NCBI RefSeq assembly: GCF_004359215.1
Contig: NC_090613.1
Coordinates: forward strand, 5,345,597 to 5,376,527
Direction: 5' to 3'
Source of the DNA: Bremia lactucae
Taxonomy: Eukaryota > Oomycota > Peronosporomycetes > Peronosporales > Peronosporaceae
DNA: 30,931 bases
Below, in pieces: positions 9,301 to 19,756 of this stretch; positions within the stretch are counted from its first letter, which is position 1, and every line of letters begins with the position of its first letter. The position numbers were made by a program, and so were the translations under genes. Under the pieces are notes generated by a model. The model worked only from the letters and a program-made list of their open reading frames with translations, was not told where the DNA came from and did not search any database.

Positions 9301-9951
9301 TGGCCCACGGCTCCAGATAGGTCTCTCAAGAACCGCTTGGGTTCTAGGGTCGGTAATTGAGTTATCTCCGAAGTTAACTTCAATGGGGGCATAGAGATCA
9401 AGAGTATAAGCGCCTACTCTTGATCTGTCATTAGCCAAGACATTCAATGTCTAGGTTTCTTCCTGGGATTTATAAACAGGCTGCGGAGGGATTATTCCCT
9501 TGGGATCTTGAAGTCTAGTTACTTCAACTATTTGAGGAGATTTCTCCTCAAGTACGTGGAAACTTATTCCCTCAGCGTCTTCCGACTGTGATTGCGCTAT
9601 CACCGTCGGGTCCTCTACGGTCGACTCTCTACTCGACCTAGGATCATCGTATTGTCGCTTTGGGGCAACCGGTATACTCCTTGATTGTCGCCCGCTAGGC
9701 GTACATTCATGTCTCGATCCACTCGACTTCTTCGAGTGGTGGACCTTCGGCGCTGCCTGTGCATTAGCACAGCCGCCGGCAGCTGACTCCACAGGGTGAT
9801 TAGTAATCACACTGTGATCTTGTGCAGTTGTACTAACGACCGTACCACAAGTGAGGCCATCGCACTCACTCGTTGTACATCCACACGCTTGTGGACGCTC
9901 CAAGACGTTCATCAGATGGCCATCTGATGAACAAGTAGCAGGCATCTTCAC
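9301..9951 (-). pseudogene. Pol spacer, copy C (166-codon open frame)
   Basis: An open frame on the minus strand from 9951 to 9451 starts MKMPATCSSDGHLMNVLERP and continues with SAAGGC, HHSKKSSG, CTPSGR and QSQSEDAEG. It ends QPVYKSQEET and stop. Sequence homologous to the start of the RT-leading region (GAYTLDLYAP) follows to about 9310. The segment lies between protease and RT in all three Gypsy copies. No known domain is recognised. Confidence 0.6.
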
Positions 9952-10650
9952 GGATCGATGCTGCCAGCTGATTTTTGGCTCAAATGTTCTGAGTCAAGGT
10001 ATACCTTGGATACATCAAATTTGTCATCCAAATCCAGTACGATGAAATCATCGTCGTACTGTAAATCTTTTACCGTGTAGCGAAATTTCACTTCGCGTTT
10101 CATTACTGTTATCGACGCGTCTGTCGCTAGACGCTCCGTCATCATCGTTGGAGGGATGTCGCGCTCAACATATTTGAGCCTTCGATCCTCTAGTGACTGG
10201 CGACGAATAAAGTTATTCGACGCTCCACAGTCCACTAGGGCTCTACGTGACAAATCATTTTTCACTTTTAACTTCAATTTGATGAGGGATACCTCATCAC
10301 CAGGTGCAGAGACAAATAATGACTGTATGCCTGGAGCAACTTTAGTCAAGAGATTTGCAAATTCTCTTGAGGTTGCTGGATCAGTAGAGCGTTGCGCCCC
10401 TACTGACCACGACCGTTTTTTGGCGGTCCGCCTCGCTGTTGCGATTTCACAACAACGTCGGCCCGCGACCGTTGCCCTTTTTGGCATTCGGTCCATAATT
10501 ACGTTTAGTACCTTTCGGTACTGGGCGTGGAGCACTACACTCATGAGCGTAGTGTCCCAACATTTGACAGCAACTGCATTTCTGCAATCGTTTGTTGTTC
10601 GAAAAGCGAGGTTTCTCGCTTTCGACATAAGAGAGGTCCATCGGTTTTGG
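9948..10650 (-). pseudogene. Zinc knuckle and protease, copy C
   Basis: The minus frame 10641-10447 carries CSCCQMLGHYAHEC, an intact CX2CX4HX4C zinc knuckle typical of Gag nucleocapsid. The overlapping frame 10628-9948 carries VDCGASNNFIRRQSLED with the aspartic protease active site, followed by YVERDIPPTMMTERLATD and YDDDFIVLDLDDKFDV. The knuckle and protease lie in different frames, so a frameshift separates them. The protease part itself is the best preserved of the three copies. Confidence 0.8.
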
Positions 10651-10709
10651 ACCTTCCAGTTCGTATCGTCTTGGAGGACGATATGATGACGAACTAGCTT
10701 AAGCCTATC

Positions 10710-11518
10710 TCAAGCTAAAGTCCCCCTGTTCTGCAACGAATTTGCTTCTTCAAGCGTATCCAGTTCCAAGCGGAACAGATGGGTCTTTACGGGACCATCC
10801 GAAAGACCATGCATGAACACCGTAATCAACGTGTGTTCATGAACTGGGTTGTTTGTGATACAACTCACTAAGAGTTGTATGTGCTGGGCATAAGTGTGAA
10901 CATCACGCTTGCCTTGCTTGAGTTTCAGAAGCTCTGATCGAGCTCTGAACTCAGCCCTATGCGGTTTAAACGTCTGTTTGAGCCGAGCTTTAAAAGCCTG
11001 TAGAGACCCAAAGACGTATGGGTCGCGCAACCAAAGGCCAATGCCCAAGTTTTGGCACGACCTGCCAAATTTGATTGAGCGAATGCGACTTGCATTTGCT
11101 CGTCGATGATGTGACGTGCCCTTATGGTATCGTCCAACTCGAGAAACCATCTCAAGAAGGAGTCTTCTTCGACTCCCCTATACTTAGAGATGTCAATCTT
11201 TAAGGTTTCGGGACGACGCGTGTGCGTCATCCCAGGTACAGGGGTCTGTACATGTTGTAACCTCAACAGGTCTGCCTGTTGAGAGCCTTGCTGATTAAGC
11301 AAGGTTACCTTCTCCTTCGCCTCGTCAAGTTCATGTTGTATGAACTTGGCGATGGCTGAATGGAGGGTATCTCTGTCTGAACCGGACAGCATGGCCAAGA
11401 TGGCATCGTTCCCTACGGTCGAACACATTCGTTCGACCGCACTCCCTTCTATATCACTTAGAAAGGAGTAGCTATCACGTGAAACGTGATGCGTATTCCT
11501 ATCATCTAACATGTCCAT
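10710..11518 (-). pseudogene. Gypsy gag, copy C
   Basis: It starts at ATG 11518 on the minus strand (MDMLDDRNTHHVSRD). It encodes a helical N-terminal part (NDAILAMLSGSDRDTLHSA, HELDEAKEKVTLLNQQG) and then the capsid-like region with EEDSFLRWFLELDD and LAGRAKTWAL. A frameshift near 11030 moves the rest, with DPYVFGSLQAFKARLKQTF and KLKQGKRDVHTYAQHI, into the frame of 11150-10710. It ends before the zinc knuckle region. Gag would build the virus-like particle; this copy cannot make a full-length protein. Confidence 0.8.
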
Positions 11519-11550
11519 GTTAGATGAAGAGAATGTGGTCCTTGGACGGA

Positions 11551-11566
11551 CTACAAAGTGCTACCA
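11551..11566 (-). other. Candidate tRNA primer-binding site, copy C
   Basis: Two bases after the end of the LTR, the minus strand reads TGGTAGCACTTTGTAG. A TGG start immediately inside the 5' LTR is what pairing with a tRNA 3' CCA end requires. The tRNA species was not identified. Confidence 0.5.
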
Positions 11567-11568
11567 GG

Positions 11569-11993
11569 TGTAACGGGGCACTACGACTTGTACTGCTTCA
11601 GTACAAATCCACTTCGCACTGCTTCAGTTGCGAGTGGTGCCTTACGTCAGTTCACGTACACTACACACGTACACTAGTACGTGCAGAGGAAGACTTCTCT
11701 TTAAGACAACTACCTCAAAGAGGGTTTAATGAAAACTGTATTAATATAATTAAGTTTCTCTTCTTTCTATCTGTTAATGCTAACTTAATTATGAACTAAT
11801 ACTAATACATGCAATTGAAATATTATCTGTCTCTCTCTCTTTGCTTACGTTTACAGCTGGATAGGCTGCGGGATAAATAGATATAACGATACACCGTTAG
11901 AGAAAGACTTAATATTATTTCCTGTCACCCTAAAACAATCACTATAGTAACTATTGGTTTAGAGGGGGTGATGTAACGGGGTGTCCCGTTACA
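11569..11993 (-). repeat. 5' LTR of copy C (425 bp)
   Basis: Both ends carry the same 9-bp terminal inverted sequence, TGTAACGGG and CCCGTTACA, and the element is bounded by TG...CA. Its outer edge is itself an imperfect palindrome (TGTAACGGG-GTGT-CCCGTTACA, 11972-11993). It belongs to a different LTR family from LTRs A, B and D. A 22-bp relic resembling its edge lies at 29353-29374. The gag start is 51 bp inside the LTR. Confidence 0.75.
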
Positions 11994-12525
11994 AGAATTT
12001 TATGTCCTATAAGAGGAAATAAGCAAAGAAGTACAAAATTAATATCTTTATCAATTTTGACTCAAATAGTCCTAATAAGTTTAATACCTTTTTGAAACTC
12101 GGACTTTAACAAATTCATGCGAAATATGTACAGCCACTCATTCTTTATCGCCCACTTACGCGTCTAACAGCGATTGGCGCGGTTGATTTTAAGCAATGTG
12201 ACTGTTCTGTTCATTTGTTATATCAACTACTGTCACATTGCTGCTACAATATTACCGTGTGCGGTAATATTGAGAATATTATCTGTAAGTAAAACATTCT
12301 TTGTACTTCTCAAAAATATTTATCTAATGTGTAATAAAAGTTATGTGACGAACTACAAACGTTACAAAAATTGCCCATTGATCAATCATAGTGTCATTTG
12401 ATAGAGAAATTAGGATGGCTCATATCAAATGGCTTTGCAGCTTAAGAATCAAAATTTAGTTTTATATTTCATTTGAATTTAGAAAAATGAATTTGAAACA
12501 AAATTTTCGTGAGAGGTTGTGAAAC
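11994..12525. promoter_or_regulatory. Intergenic stretch upstream of PRPF4, with two inverted repeats
   Basis: This 530-bp AT-rich gap lies between LTR C and the PRPF4 start. It holds an 11-bp inverted repeat, AGCAATGTGAC (12192-12202) with GTCACATTGCT (12232-12242). A perfect 11-bp hairpin follows at once: CAATATTACCG-TGTG-CGGTAATATTG (12247-12272). It probably includes the PRPF4 promoter and 5' UTR, but no recognisable core element was identified. Confidence 0.5.
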
Positions 12526-14151
12526 ATGGGTGAGCGCAAGAGCATCTACTACGGCGCCATCGATGCCAGCATGGGAGAGATGTTGCCTAGCAGCTTCAAA
12601 ATTAGCAGCAAAAGTGGCAACATGGACAGAAACTTGGAGGTGGCAATACGTGCTGGTAACGTGAACGTATCGGACAACGTGGAGACTGAGGTGCTGCAGC
12701 TATCAGAGAGCAGTCGTGCTGCCCAGGAAAAACACGCGCAGCTGCTGCGCCGCATTGAAATAGAAAAACGAGCGCGCAACATTGCAGTGCCTACTGTAGT
12801 GGAGGAAGTGATTCAGCGGCTGCGGCAGCTCGGTGAGCCAATCACGTTGTTCGGGGAGCGACCGGCTGACCGCCGCGAGCGATTACGTGAGCTTCTATCA
12901 CACCTTGAGGTCGAAGCAGAAGAAACTGGTGTTATTCATCAGGTCTTAGCAGAGATTCGAAAGCATAACGTTGGTGCTGGGTTCGTGGCTTCAGGAGCAG
13001 CAGGAAATGAAAAGGTCGCTCGCAGGTCGACAAAGCGGCTAGATGACCAATTGTTTTACGTGCCTTTGAAGAATGAAGCAACAAAAAGTGTGCGTGCTAC
13101 GATCTTTGCTCATACCGTCAAAGTTGTGGGCGCACGGTTGAAGCGAGAGCGACAGGAGAAGCATCGGATTACGGAGAAGACAATGGATCGTCACGCGGCC
13201 GAATTGTACGCCACGGCTCCAAAGATGGCTACTATTGCAAGTCAAAATGGTGATGTGCGGCCACTGTCGTGTGTGAGGTTTTCAATTGATGGGGCTCATG
13301 TAGCGACGGGCTCGTGGAGTAGTCTTGTAAAAGTTTGGGATGCCACGAAAGCGAGTGAGGTCAAAGTATTCCGTGGACACGAAGATCGGGTGACTGGGAT
13401 TGCATGGCATCCAACGAATGTATTTACTGAAATGATGGATGGGTCAGGTTCCGTGTGTTTGTGCAGCGGATCGGCTGACGGTACGGCACGGCTCTGGAGT
13501 GCAGCTCGCAACGAGCCACTGGCCGTATTGCAAGGTCATAAGGCACGGCTGGGTAGAGTTGCTTTCCATCCGCAAGGAAACTACGTTGGTACTACTAGTT
13601 TTGATCACACGTGGCGATTATGGGACGTTGCAACGGCACAAGAGCTGCTCTTACAGGAAGGTCACTATAGAGAAGTGTATGCCATTGCGTTTCAAAATGA
13701 TGGCGCGCTCGTAGCAACCGGTGACTTGAATGGAAATGGACGTGTGTGGGACCTTCGTTCGGGCAAAGCCATACTACCATTGCAGGGCCATTCCAAGCAG
13801 ATATTATCGATGGATTTTGCCGCGAATGGCGTACAACTAGCGTCAGGTAGTGATGACCGTAGTGTTCGAATCTGGGACTTGCGACAGCAAAAGTGCTCGT
13901 ACATGCTTCCAGCACATAGTAACTTGGTAAGCGACGTCCGCTTCTCGCCTGGATCCAATGAGCTTTTGTTGAGTGCGTCATACGATTCGTCCATTAAACT
14001 CTGGAGAACTCGCGATTGGAAGCTGATGGCTACGCTTCGCGGACATGATGGGAAGGTGATGTCAGCCGATTTTGCTCCAGACGAAAAGCATATTGTATCG
14101 TGTGGTTTCGACCGTACTTTTAAACTCTGGGCTCATGAGAACGAATTTTAA
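12526..14151 (+). CDS. PRPF4: U4/U6 small nuclear ribonucleoprotein Prp4 (PRPF4)
   Basis: A single-exon gene of 541 aa. Residues about 88-128 (VPTVVEEVIQRLRQLGEPIT, LFGERPADRRERL) match the splicing-factor motif shared by PRP4 and PRP18, which begins at the usual place before the beta-propeller. Residues about 241-541 form seven WD40 repeats, with repeat ends such as VKVWDA, LWSA, WRLWDV, GRVWDL, VRIWDL, IKLWRT and FKLWAH. In other eukaryotes Prp4 binds Prp3 and U4/U6 snRNA in the nucleus and is needed for the U4/U6.U5 tri-snRNP and spliceosome activation. The ATG is the first in the frame and the length is close to the human protein (about 520 aa). No damage is seen, and the call is firm. 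Confidence 0.96.
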   Translation: MGERKSIYYGAIDASMGEMLPSSFKISSKSGNMDRNLEVAIRAGNVNVSDNVETEVLQLSESSRAAQEKHAQLLRRIEIEKRARNIAVPTVVEEVIQRLRQLGEPITLFGERPADRRERLRELLSHLEVEAEETGVIHQVLAEIRKHNVGAGFVASGAAGNEKVARRSTKRLDDQLFYVPLKNEATKSVRATIFAHTVKVVGARLKRERQEKHRITEKTMDRHAAELYATAPKMATIASQNGDVRPLSCVRFSIDGAHVATGSWSSLVKVWDATKASEVKVFRGHEDRVTGIAWHPTNVFTEMMDGSGSVCLCSGSADGTARLWSAARNEPLAVLQGHKARLGRVAFHPQGNYVGTTSFDHTWRLWDVATAQELLLQEGHYREVYAIAFQNDGALVATGDLNGNGRVWDLRSGKAILPLQGHSKQILSMDFAANGVQLASGSDDRSVRIWDLRQQKCSYMLPAHSNLVSDVRFSPGSNELLLSASYDSSIKLWRTRDWKLMATLRGHDGKVMSADFAPDEKHIVSCGFDRTFKLWAHENEF

Positions 14152-14613
14152 TCTACTAAATATATCTTCGTGCTAGATTAAACACCGCAACCGCTAAAGT
14201 TACGGTCATTCAGCTTTAAGCATCCTTTTAGGGCCAACTTTTGGTTCTCGCAGGATTATAAATTAACCATCATTTATACCAGTGCTATTAGCAATCTTTC
14301 GGGTTTTACATACTAATATTGCTGCAACTTCAGCATCGACTAAAAATTGCTCATGGCAACTTCTACTAAGACGGAGATGACTGCTGACACGTAGGAGTTG
14401 AATTCAATGCGAAATGTTACGCACTCACTTCGGACCTAACTTCAAAATTTTAGCACTTCACAATTATGAAGATCAAATATGCTGAGTAAGCAAGAATCAT
14501 TTTTGCAGTCGGAAGTAGTAATCGGTACATGGATTTGACCCACCTTTTGCAGTTTTACCCTTTTTTATAAATGGGTTTAATGAAAAGGGTCAAGTTTGTA
14601 CCTGCAACGAAAG
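14152..14613. other. Intergenic gap, PRPF4 to COQ3
   Basis: About 460 bp with no gene seen. It should hold the PRPF4 3' UTR and the COQ3 promoter. A loose inverted repeat, TTGACCC (near 14535) with GGGTCAA (near 14588), lies shortly before the COQ3 start. Confidence 0.5.
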
Positions 14614-15614
14614 ATGCTGGCCAAGAGGAATCGATTCCTACGGCCGTCTGGACGAGGCTCTATTGCTCTTGCCCATCTTTCTACCGTTGTGGACAAAGAG
14701 GTTCACAAATTTAATACCGCAGCCTCGTAAGATTTTCGCATCGCTCTCGAACTCTCTGTTTATTCCTAACATGCTCACGTTACAGTGACTGGTGGGCACC
14801 TAAAAGCACAACGGGTGTAGGTCCTCTACATCAAATAAATCCTGTGCGAGTCCAATACATTCGGAGTCATGTAATTGATCACTTCGGCCACACAACGGAT
14901 GATGACCCCCTGCCACTACGCGGCCTGCGAGTGGCAGATGTGGGTTGCGGCGGGGGAATTCTGTCCGAGGCGTTGTGTCGCCTCGGAGGTACGATTGTAT
15001 CCGCTGACCCTGGAGAGCAGAACATAGCAGCGGCAAAAATGCACGCGTCAATGAGTCGCTATACCAGCAGCATTGATTATCGTCAGTGCACATCCGGTGA
15101 GTGCACGAAGCAATTCGTTTCGTGTGTGCTTGAGGATTGCTGTTAACGCTACAATTTAGAGGATTTGCTTCTGCAGGATGAGCAATTTGACGTGGTTTGC
15201 TCGCTTGAAGTCGTTGAACACGTGTGCGATGTGCCTGGTTTCTTGCACTCGCTTACGCCTTTAGTGAAGGTGAGGTGCTAAACCTGTATTTATGCAAACG
15301 GTGCCATCTAAATGTTCTGTTTCCTATCATCCAAGCCTGGTGGGTTGCTATTCTTATCATCAATTAACCGCACGCTTTCATCTGCCGCGCTGGCCATCGG
15401 AGTAGCAGAGTATTTATTACGAATTGTCCCGCAAGGAACACACGACTGGAACAAATTTGTGCAGCCGAGCGAGGCTGAAGCTGAATTTCGGAAGGACGGA
15501 CTTATTGTGCGAGATGTGTCGGGTATTGTGGGGGATCCAATCTTTCGCAGTTGGCGTACTCATCCGACGTGTACAGATGTTAATTACATCATGTGTGTTT
15601 CAAAACCAGCATAG
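14614..15614 (+). CDS. COQ3: Ubiquinone biosynthesis O-methyltransferase, mitochondrial (COQ3)
   Basis: Four exons give 270 aa: 14614-14726, 14786-15096, 15160-15269 and 15336-15614. All introns are GT-AG, 59-66 nt, and the phases agree. Residues 1-26 (MLAKRNRFLRPSGRGSIALA) are basic and look like a mitochondrial targeting peptide. KFNTAASDWWAP, PVRVQYIRSHV and the SAM-binding motif VADVGCGGGIL (residues 87-97) are characteristic of UbiG/COQ3. CSLEVVEHV (exon 3) and FLSSINRTL (exon 4) fit later methyltransferase motifs, and HDWNKFVQPSEAE is typical of the family C-terminus. In the family the enzyme methylates both hydroxyl groups during ubiquinone synthesis on the matrix side of the inner membrane. 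The start is chosen because it is the first ATG giving a presequence joined in phase. The call is firm. Confidence 0.94.
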
Positions 15615-16518
15615 GAATAGCAACACTGCCGCTATAAAAAGATTACATTTTTAAAAATACACGATGCTGCTGGTACGATGCCGTTGCGTCTGGTCTACAA
15701 TCATCATCTAGCGCACTTTTTACATTCACTTATGACCTTTTGAGATGTGGATTCGTCCAGAATAGTGACGCTGTGCTTTCTAGTACGTTGCAATCAAGGC
15801 TTCGCATTCTTGACGAGCGAAAGCTGCAAATCATATCATTCAACGTGAACTGGTCCTTCAGCATTCGATAAATTCAGCTGTTCTCATGCTGCTTTCTTCA
15901 CCGGCGAAATAAACTCCAGTACTAGACTTGCCAGTACTGATCAAAATGGCCCTAATGCGTAAGTAAAGTATGGGGAACAGTGGATATTTCCCAGTTCATG
16001 CGTGTCCGGTTTTTGCCACTAGTTCCGACAAAATTGTTTAAATAGCTATCCTTTTCCAAACTTATAGTAGAACTTGTACTAACTAGAACTTGTCTCGGTC
16101 TATAAGCCTTGACAAATCAATTTGACGCTGTGAAGCATCTACGAAGGCTTTTTGTCTTGAAGTCGAACAATATAAAAAGTGCACATGAACCTTTCAAAAA
16201 TGCTTTTCAAATAAAAATAAAAGCAATTTATTTCTGATAAAATATTCTACAAGTAGCATCAGATTGTTTCGGTTAGGCAGGAAATGTACCCTTAAAGCGC
16301 ACAGTTTGTCGCACTGGTGCATAAGGTTATGAAATGCCATCAACAAAATAAAACAATAGTCCTAGCGAGATCATACAACATTGAGCGCTCAATTAAAGTT
16401 TATATAATGCGCGATGGGACCCCCATCGCATTGATCTGATGGTACTTGCAAATTTTTTAAACCGTTTATTTGAAAAGCACTTTTAAACGAATTTTTCGGA
16501 ATTTCAGCAGTGCACAAT
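15615..16518. other. Intergenic gap, COQ3 to zinc-finger gene
   Basis: About 900 bp, AT-rich, with only short chance frames and no repeat recognised. Just before the next gene's ATG the sequence TTTTTCGGAATTTCAG (about 16492-16507) looks like a 3' splice site, so a 5' UTR intron or an unseen upstream exon of that gene may lie here. Confidence 0.5.
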
Positions 16519-19500
16519 ATGAATGCTGACGGCGCTGGAGATTCGGGTGTCAGACAAAAGCGCGCGGCGGAGAGCTATAGCGAAGAGCGGATGGAAAAAT
16601 TGTTGCGCACAGAGATGGCTCCAGCTTTGAACGTGGAAAGCACAATGGCCGGCACGCAGACCATGTTTGCCAGACCGCAGCAGCAGAGCAACCTCTTTTT
16701 TATGGGATCTCAATCGCAATCGCAGCTGCAGGACCAACAGTCCATGTTATCGATGGAATCAAGCGTACCGATGAATCAAGTGCAGCATCTGCAAATTCAA
16801 GCACAGCAACGCCAGCAGCAACAACAGTATGCGACGGCAATGGCAGGTGCGGCTATCGCTCCTCTCGACACATATCTTGGATGATTATTCGATTTCTAAT
16901 CATTCATTCTTTTGGATTGCATGGAAGCTCAACGCAATGCGCAGCAGCAGCACGGAAATAGGCAGACAACAGTAACGAACGAAGTTTCTTTTCAGTCTCA
17001 ACACTCTGAGATTCCACAGCAGCAAATGCAGGGTGCCCATAGCACTACAGCTTCTCCCCTCCTGCCACAGGCGCGGAGCTTTCAGTCGGAATCAAGCAAC
17101 ACTGACGAAGTCTGCTCTCTGTGTGGAGAAAAGGATTGCGACTTTACCTGCAACGGTGGCTGCGGTCTTCACGTACATTCAACGTGTATAGGTGAAGATG
17201 CAATTTTTTCATTTGTTGGTACAGTCGCTTTTTTCAATTCCGAAATTATAGTGTACTTTGAACTGATATATTCATATTTGTTATCCTATAGCTGGGCGCG
17301 TTTGTGGAAGCTGTTTTATTGTGCAGCAAAATCGTGCGTGCTCGGAAGATTTGACAAAGGGTGGACCACATGCACTATCCGTACGAATGCAAGCACCTTC
17401 ATATAAATTTGGCAATATAACGCTCAAGCATAATGACTGTTGTGCTATTCACTTTTTCTAGGTCCGAAGAGCGATTTTGTGTATAAATTTAGAGACCAAC
17501 AGCAACACAAATTTCGATAAATTTGGTCATTTAGCGTCATTGCGTTTGGGCGAAATTGGTTCGGTGCGTTACACTAATGTTGAGAAGACTCCTGCTCATG
17601 TTGCACTTTTCGGTTGTAGATCGCTGGCTACCCGATAAAGCCATTTGCAGAAAAGTTTGTCGAACCATATTTGCAGCGCTGGATGCGCGAGAAGCTCGCC
17701 ACTGCTGATAAATGGATGCTTAATGTCCGCGAGATATTCACCGTCATGATCGGCCTTTACAGGTGCTTTCAGAACGCATAATGTTGTGTTTGCATAGCTT
17801 ATATGTGCGTGCATTCATACTTAGTTTGAAGAGAGCCTGCATCGCTCATGGTCTACACGACAAGGTGATTGAGCTCATGAAATCTCGAAAGTTTACCGTT
17901 ATAGACTATTTCGGGTGGCATCCTGCCATTGAAGGCCCAAGTGTCCGATGCTCGAGTTTGTGCGCTATCTGCGGCATTCGCAATGCACCTGACGTCGATG
18001 TATGCTCGCGCTGTCATCACAAGCTTGTATTTCCATCTATCTTCACAAAGTATATCAGCACCCTCCTTGCTGCATTTTATGCAGGTAAGAATGACTTAGC
18101 TCCACACAAATTCTATATGCATGTTTTCACAACTCTTTCTTGAATGCAGAACAAGTCGGAGTTCCGCTGGAAGCATCATCGCTGGACGTTTTTGCGCATA
18201 CAAATTTCGTGCGAGGGTTGTACAAGGGGCTCAGTCCATTTGACGCTGATGGTGTCACCTGGGACGTTTTCACAGACCAGTTAAGTCATGTCTTACTGTC
18301 CTTATATACTTATGTGTGACTAAAAAATTGTACGTTGACTGCTGCGTTTGCAACGATTGGTGATGATTAGATTGCGGATGATATTTGGTCTATTGGATAT
18401 TATGAGCAACTTTGGAACCTTACAGCTCAACCCCGACCTATTTGGTCCCGAGGTCAACATTATTTTTAATGCTGCCTATGTGAACCAAGCAATGATTTCA
18501 AACGAATTTGAGGTTGTTGGAAAGTTTTTGCAATGCATGAAGTTGTTTGGCAATACGAAAAGCGCGGAAAGTCAAAACATGATCGAATCTTGCGAGCGTT
18601 ATTTGCTGTTTAAGCACCTTCCAGATGGAAGCTGGTGCAAGATTAATGGGTCGACGGTGGACCAGTACAAGGCTACAGTCACATGCTCAAAGTACCTTAA
18701 ATTAATTTTTGATTCGAAGAATGGCTAAAAATTATCGCTACTTGTGGTGTGTAGGGCACTGCTTGCACCTGCTTTTCGAGGATTCGGTCCCGTTTCTAGC
18801 GAATTTTTAAGATTTCTCGAGAAATGGGCTCGCAGCACATCTCCAAAGCTCCCCTCGACCGCTGTGAGTGGCGCTAAACAGCCAGCAGATATGAGTAATC
18901 TTAAAGTGCTTGCATCCGGAGCGACCGTAAAATTAAGTACCCGAACGAGATTAAAGCGACTTGAGGCAATGTATCAGGTGCGCACGAATGTCACGATAAG
19001 GTAAACGTTATAATTTACTCACGCCGTGTGATTTGGTATCATTAGCGGCTAGCTGCCCCGAAGGGAGGTAATTCTTCCCTTGAATTTCTCATGACCGATA
19101 GGATGAAGCAGCTTTTAAAACTCAAGGTATAAAGCTAAAGTTTGGGTGATGTAATATTTAATCCGTGCAATGTTCAACTTGACTTTTAGAAAAATGAAGC
19201 TCAGCCGGAGCAGGGCAAGTCAGTTGAAACCAACTACAGCAGTTCGCAAAATGAAATGGCTCAGCACGTCGAAAACGTGGTAGCCTCAAAAGGAAGCGAT
19301 ACATCTGTTGCCGTCGAAGAGGGAACGGCTGATGGTATGACTGACTCAGAAGACTTGAAATCAGACCATCCGTCCGCCTCTCATGATCGATGTAATTCGA
19401 GAGTACCTGGACAAGATGATGATGACATGCTTACAAGCATGAGTCTTCATGAAGATCTAGAAATTTTCGATGGTCTTCAATTTGAAGATGGCGGTGGCAT

Positions 19501-19756
19501 TATTGACGTGAGCTTTCAGTCGCTGGTACCTCACGGGGAGGCTGATAACGGCAACAGAACGCATTCAGTTGAGGGTTATAATGGAACAGATGCGCCAGGG
19601 CAAGATGAGGATGAAACAATGGATGAGCAGATGATAGATGACGATGAAGATGAAAATGAAAGTAGCGAAGCGAGAGAGGGTGGTGATCACCAAGGAGCTG
19701 CTGCGGACGAGACAGCAGATACTGTTAATGCCATGTCGGATTTCCCAGAAATGTAA
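16519..19756 (+). CDS. Uncharacterised zinc-finger protein (PHD-like and RanBP2-like fingers, acidic tail)
   Basis: Eleven phase-consistent exons give 824 aa: 16519-16846, 16928-17191, 17292-17380, 17462-17563, 17620-17762, 17825-18084, 18150-18279, 18371-18691, 18755-19000, 19102-19126 and 19190-19756. Residues about 60-150 are Gln-rich. Residues 172-215 have CX2C...CNGGCGLHVHSTC...CGSC spacing like a PHD/RING-type finger. C355-X2-C358-X3-N362-X6-C369-X2-C372 has RanBP2-type finger spacing. Residues about 490-560 include FLQCMKLFG, DGSW (524-527) and a following helix, resembling a QW-like repeat of alpha/alpha-toroid proteins. From about residue 640 on it is acidic and low in complexity. 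One intron (18280-18370) uses a GTTAAG donor, chosen because it alone restores frame. The fingers suggest nuclear or protein-binding work, but the function is unknown. Confidence 0.75.

Larger units (their letters stand above)
7376..11993 (-). mobile_element. Ty3/Gypsy retrotransposon copy C (defective, 3'-truncated)
   Basis: Read on the minus strand: LTR (11993-11569), primer-site candidate (11566-11551), gag (11518-10710), zinc knuckle and protease (about 10640-9948), spacer (9951 to about 9310), RT thumb (about 9300-8890), RNase H (about 8886-8400) and integrase (about 8320-7376). The protease-RT-RNase H-integrase order is the Ty3/Gypsy order. The RT fingers and palm are deleted and gag and pol contain frameshifts. 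The 3' LTR is missing because the element stops against fragment E near 7376. Confidence 0.85.

Noticed and set aside
11820..11845. CT-rich run in LTR C as a microsatellite or promoter
   Set aside because: It is only a short CTCTCTCTCT stretch, too small to call a separate feature.
13595..13994. Long minus-strand open frames opposite PRPF4
   Set aside because: They lie fully antisense to the WD40 repeats of a clear gene, carry no recognisable motif and are explained as frame shadows.
18990..19000. Donor CAG/GTGCGC at the end of exon 9 of the zinc-finger gene
   Set aside because: It puts the 25-nt exon 10 and exon 11 out of frame. The donor at 19001 (GTAAAC) keeps all three in frame.
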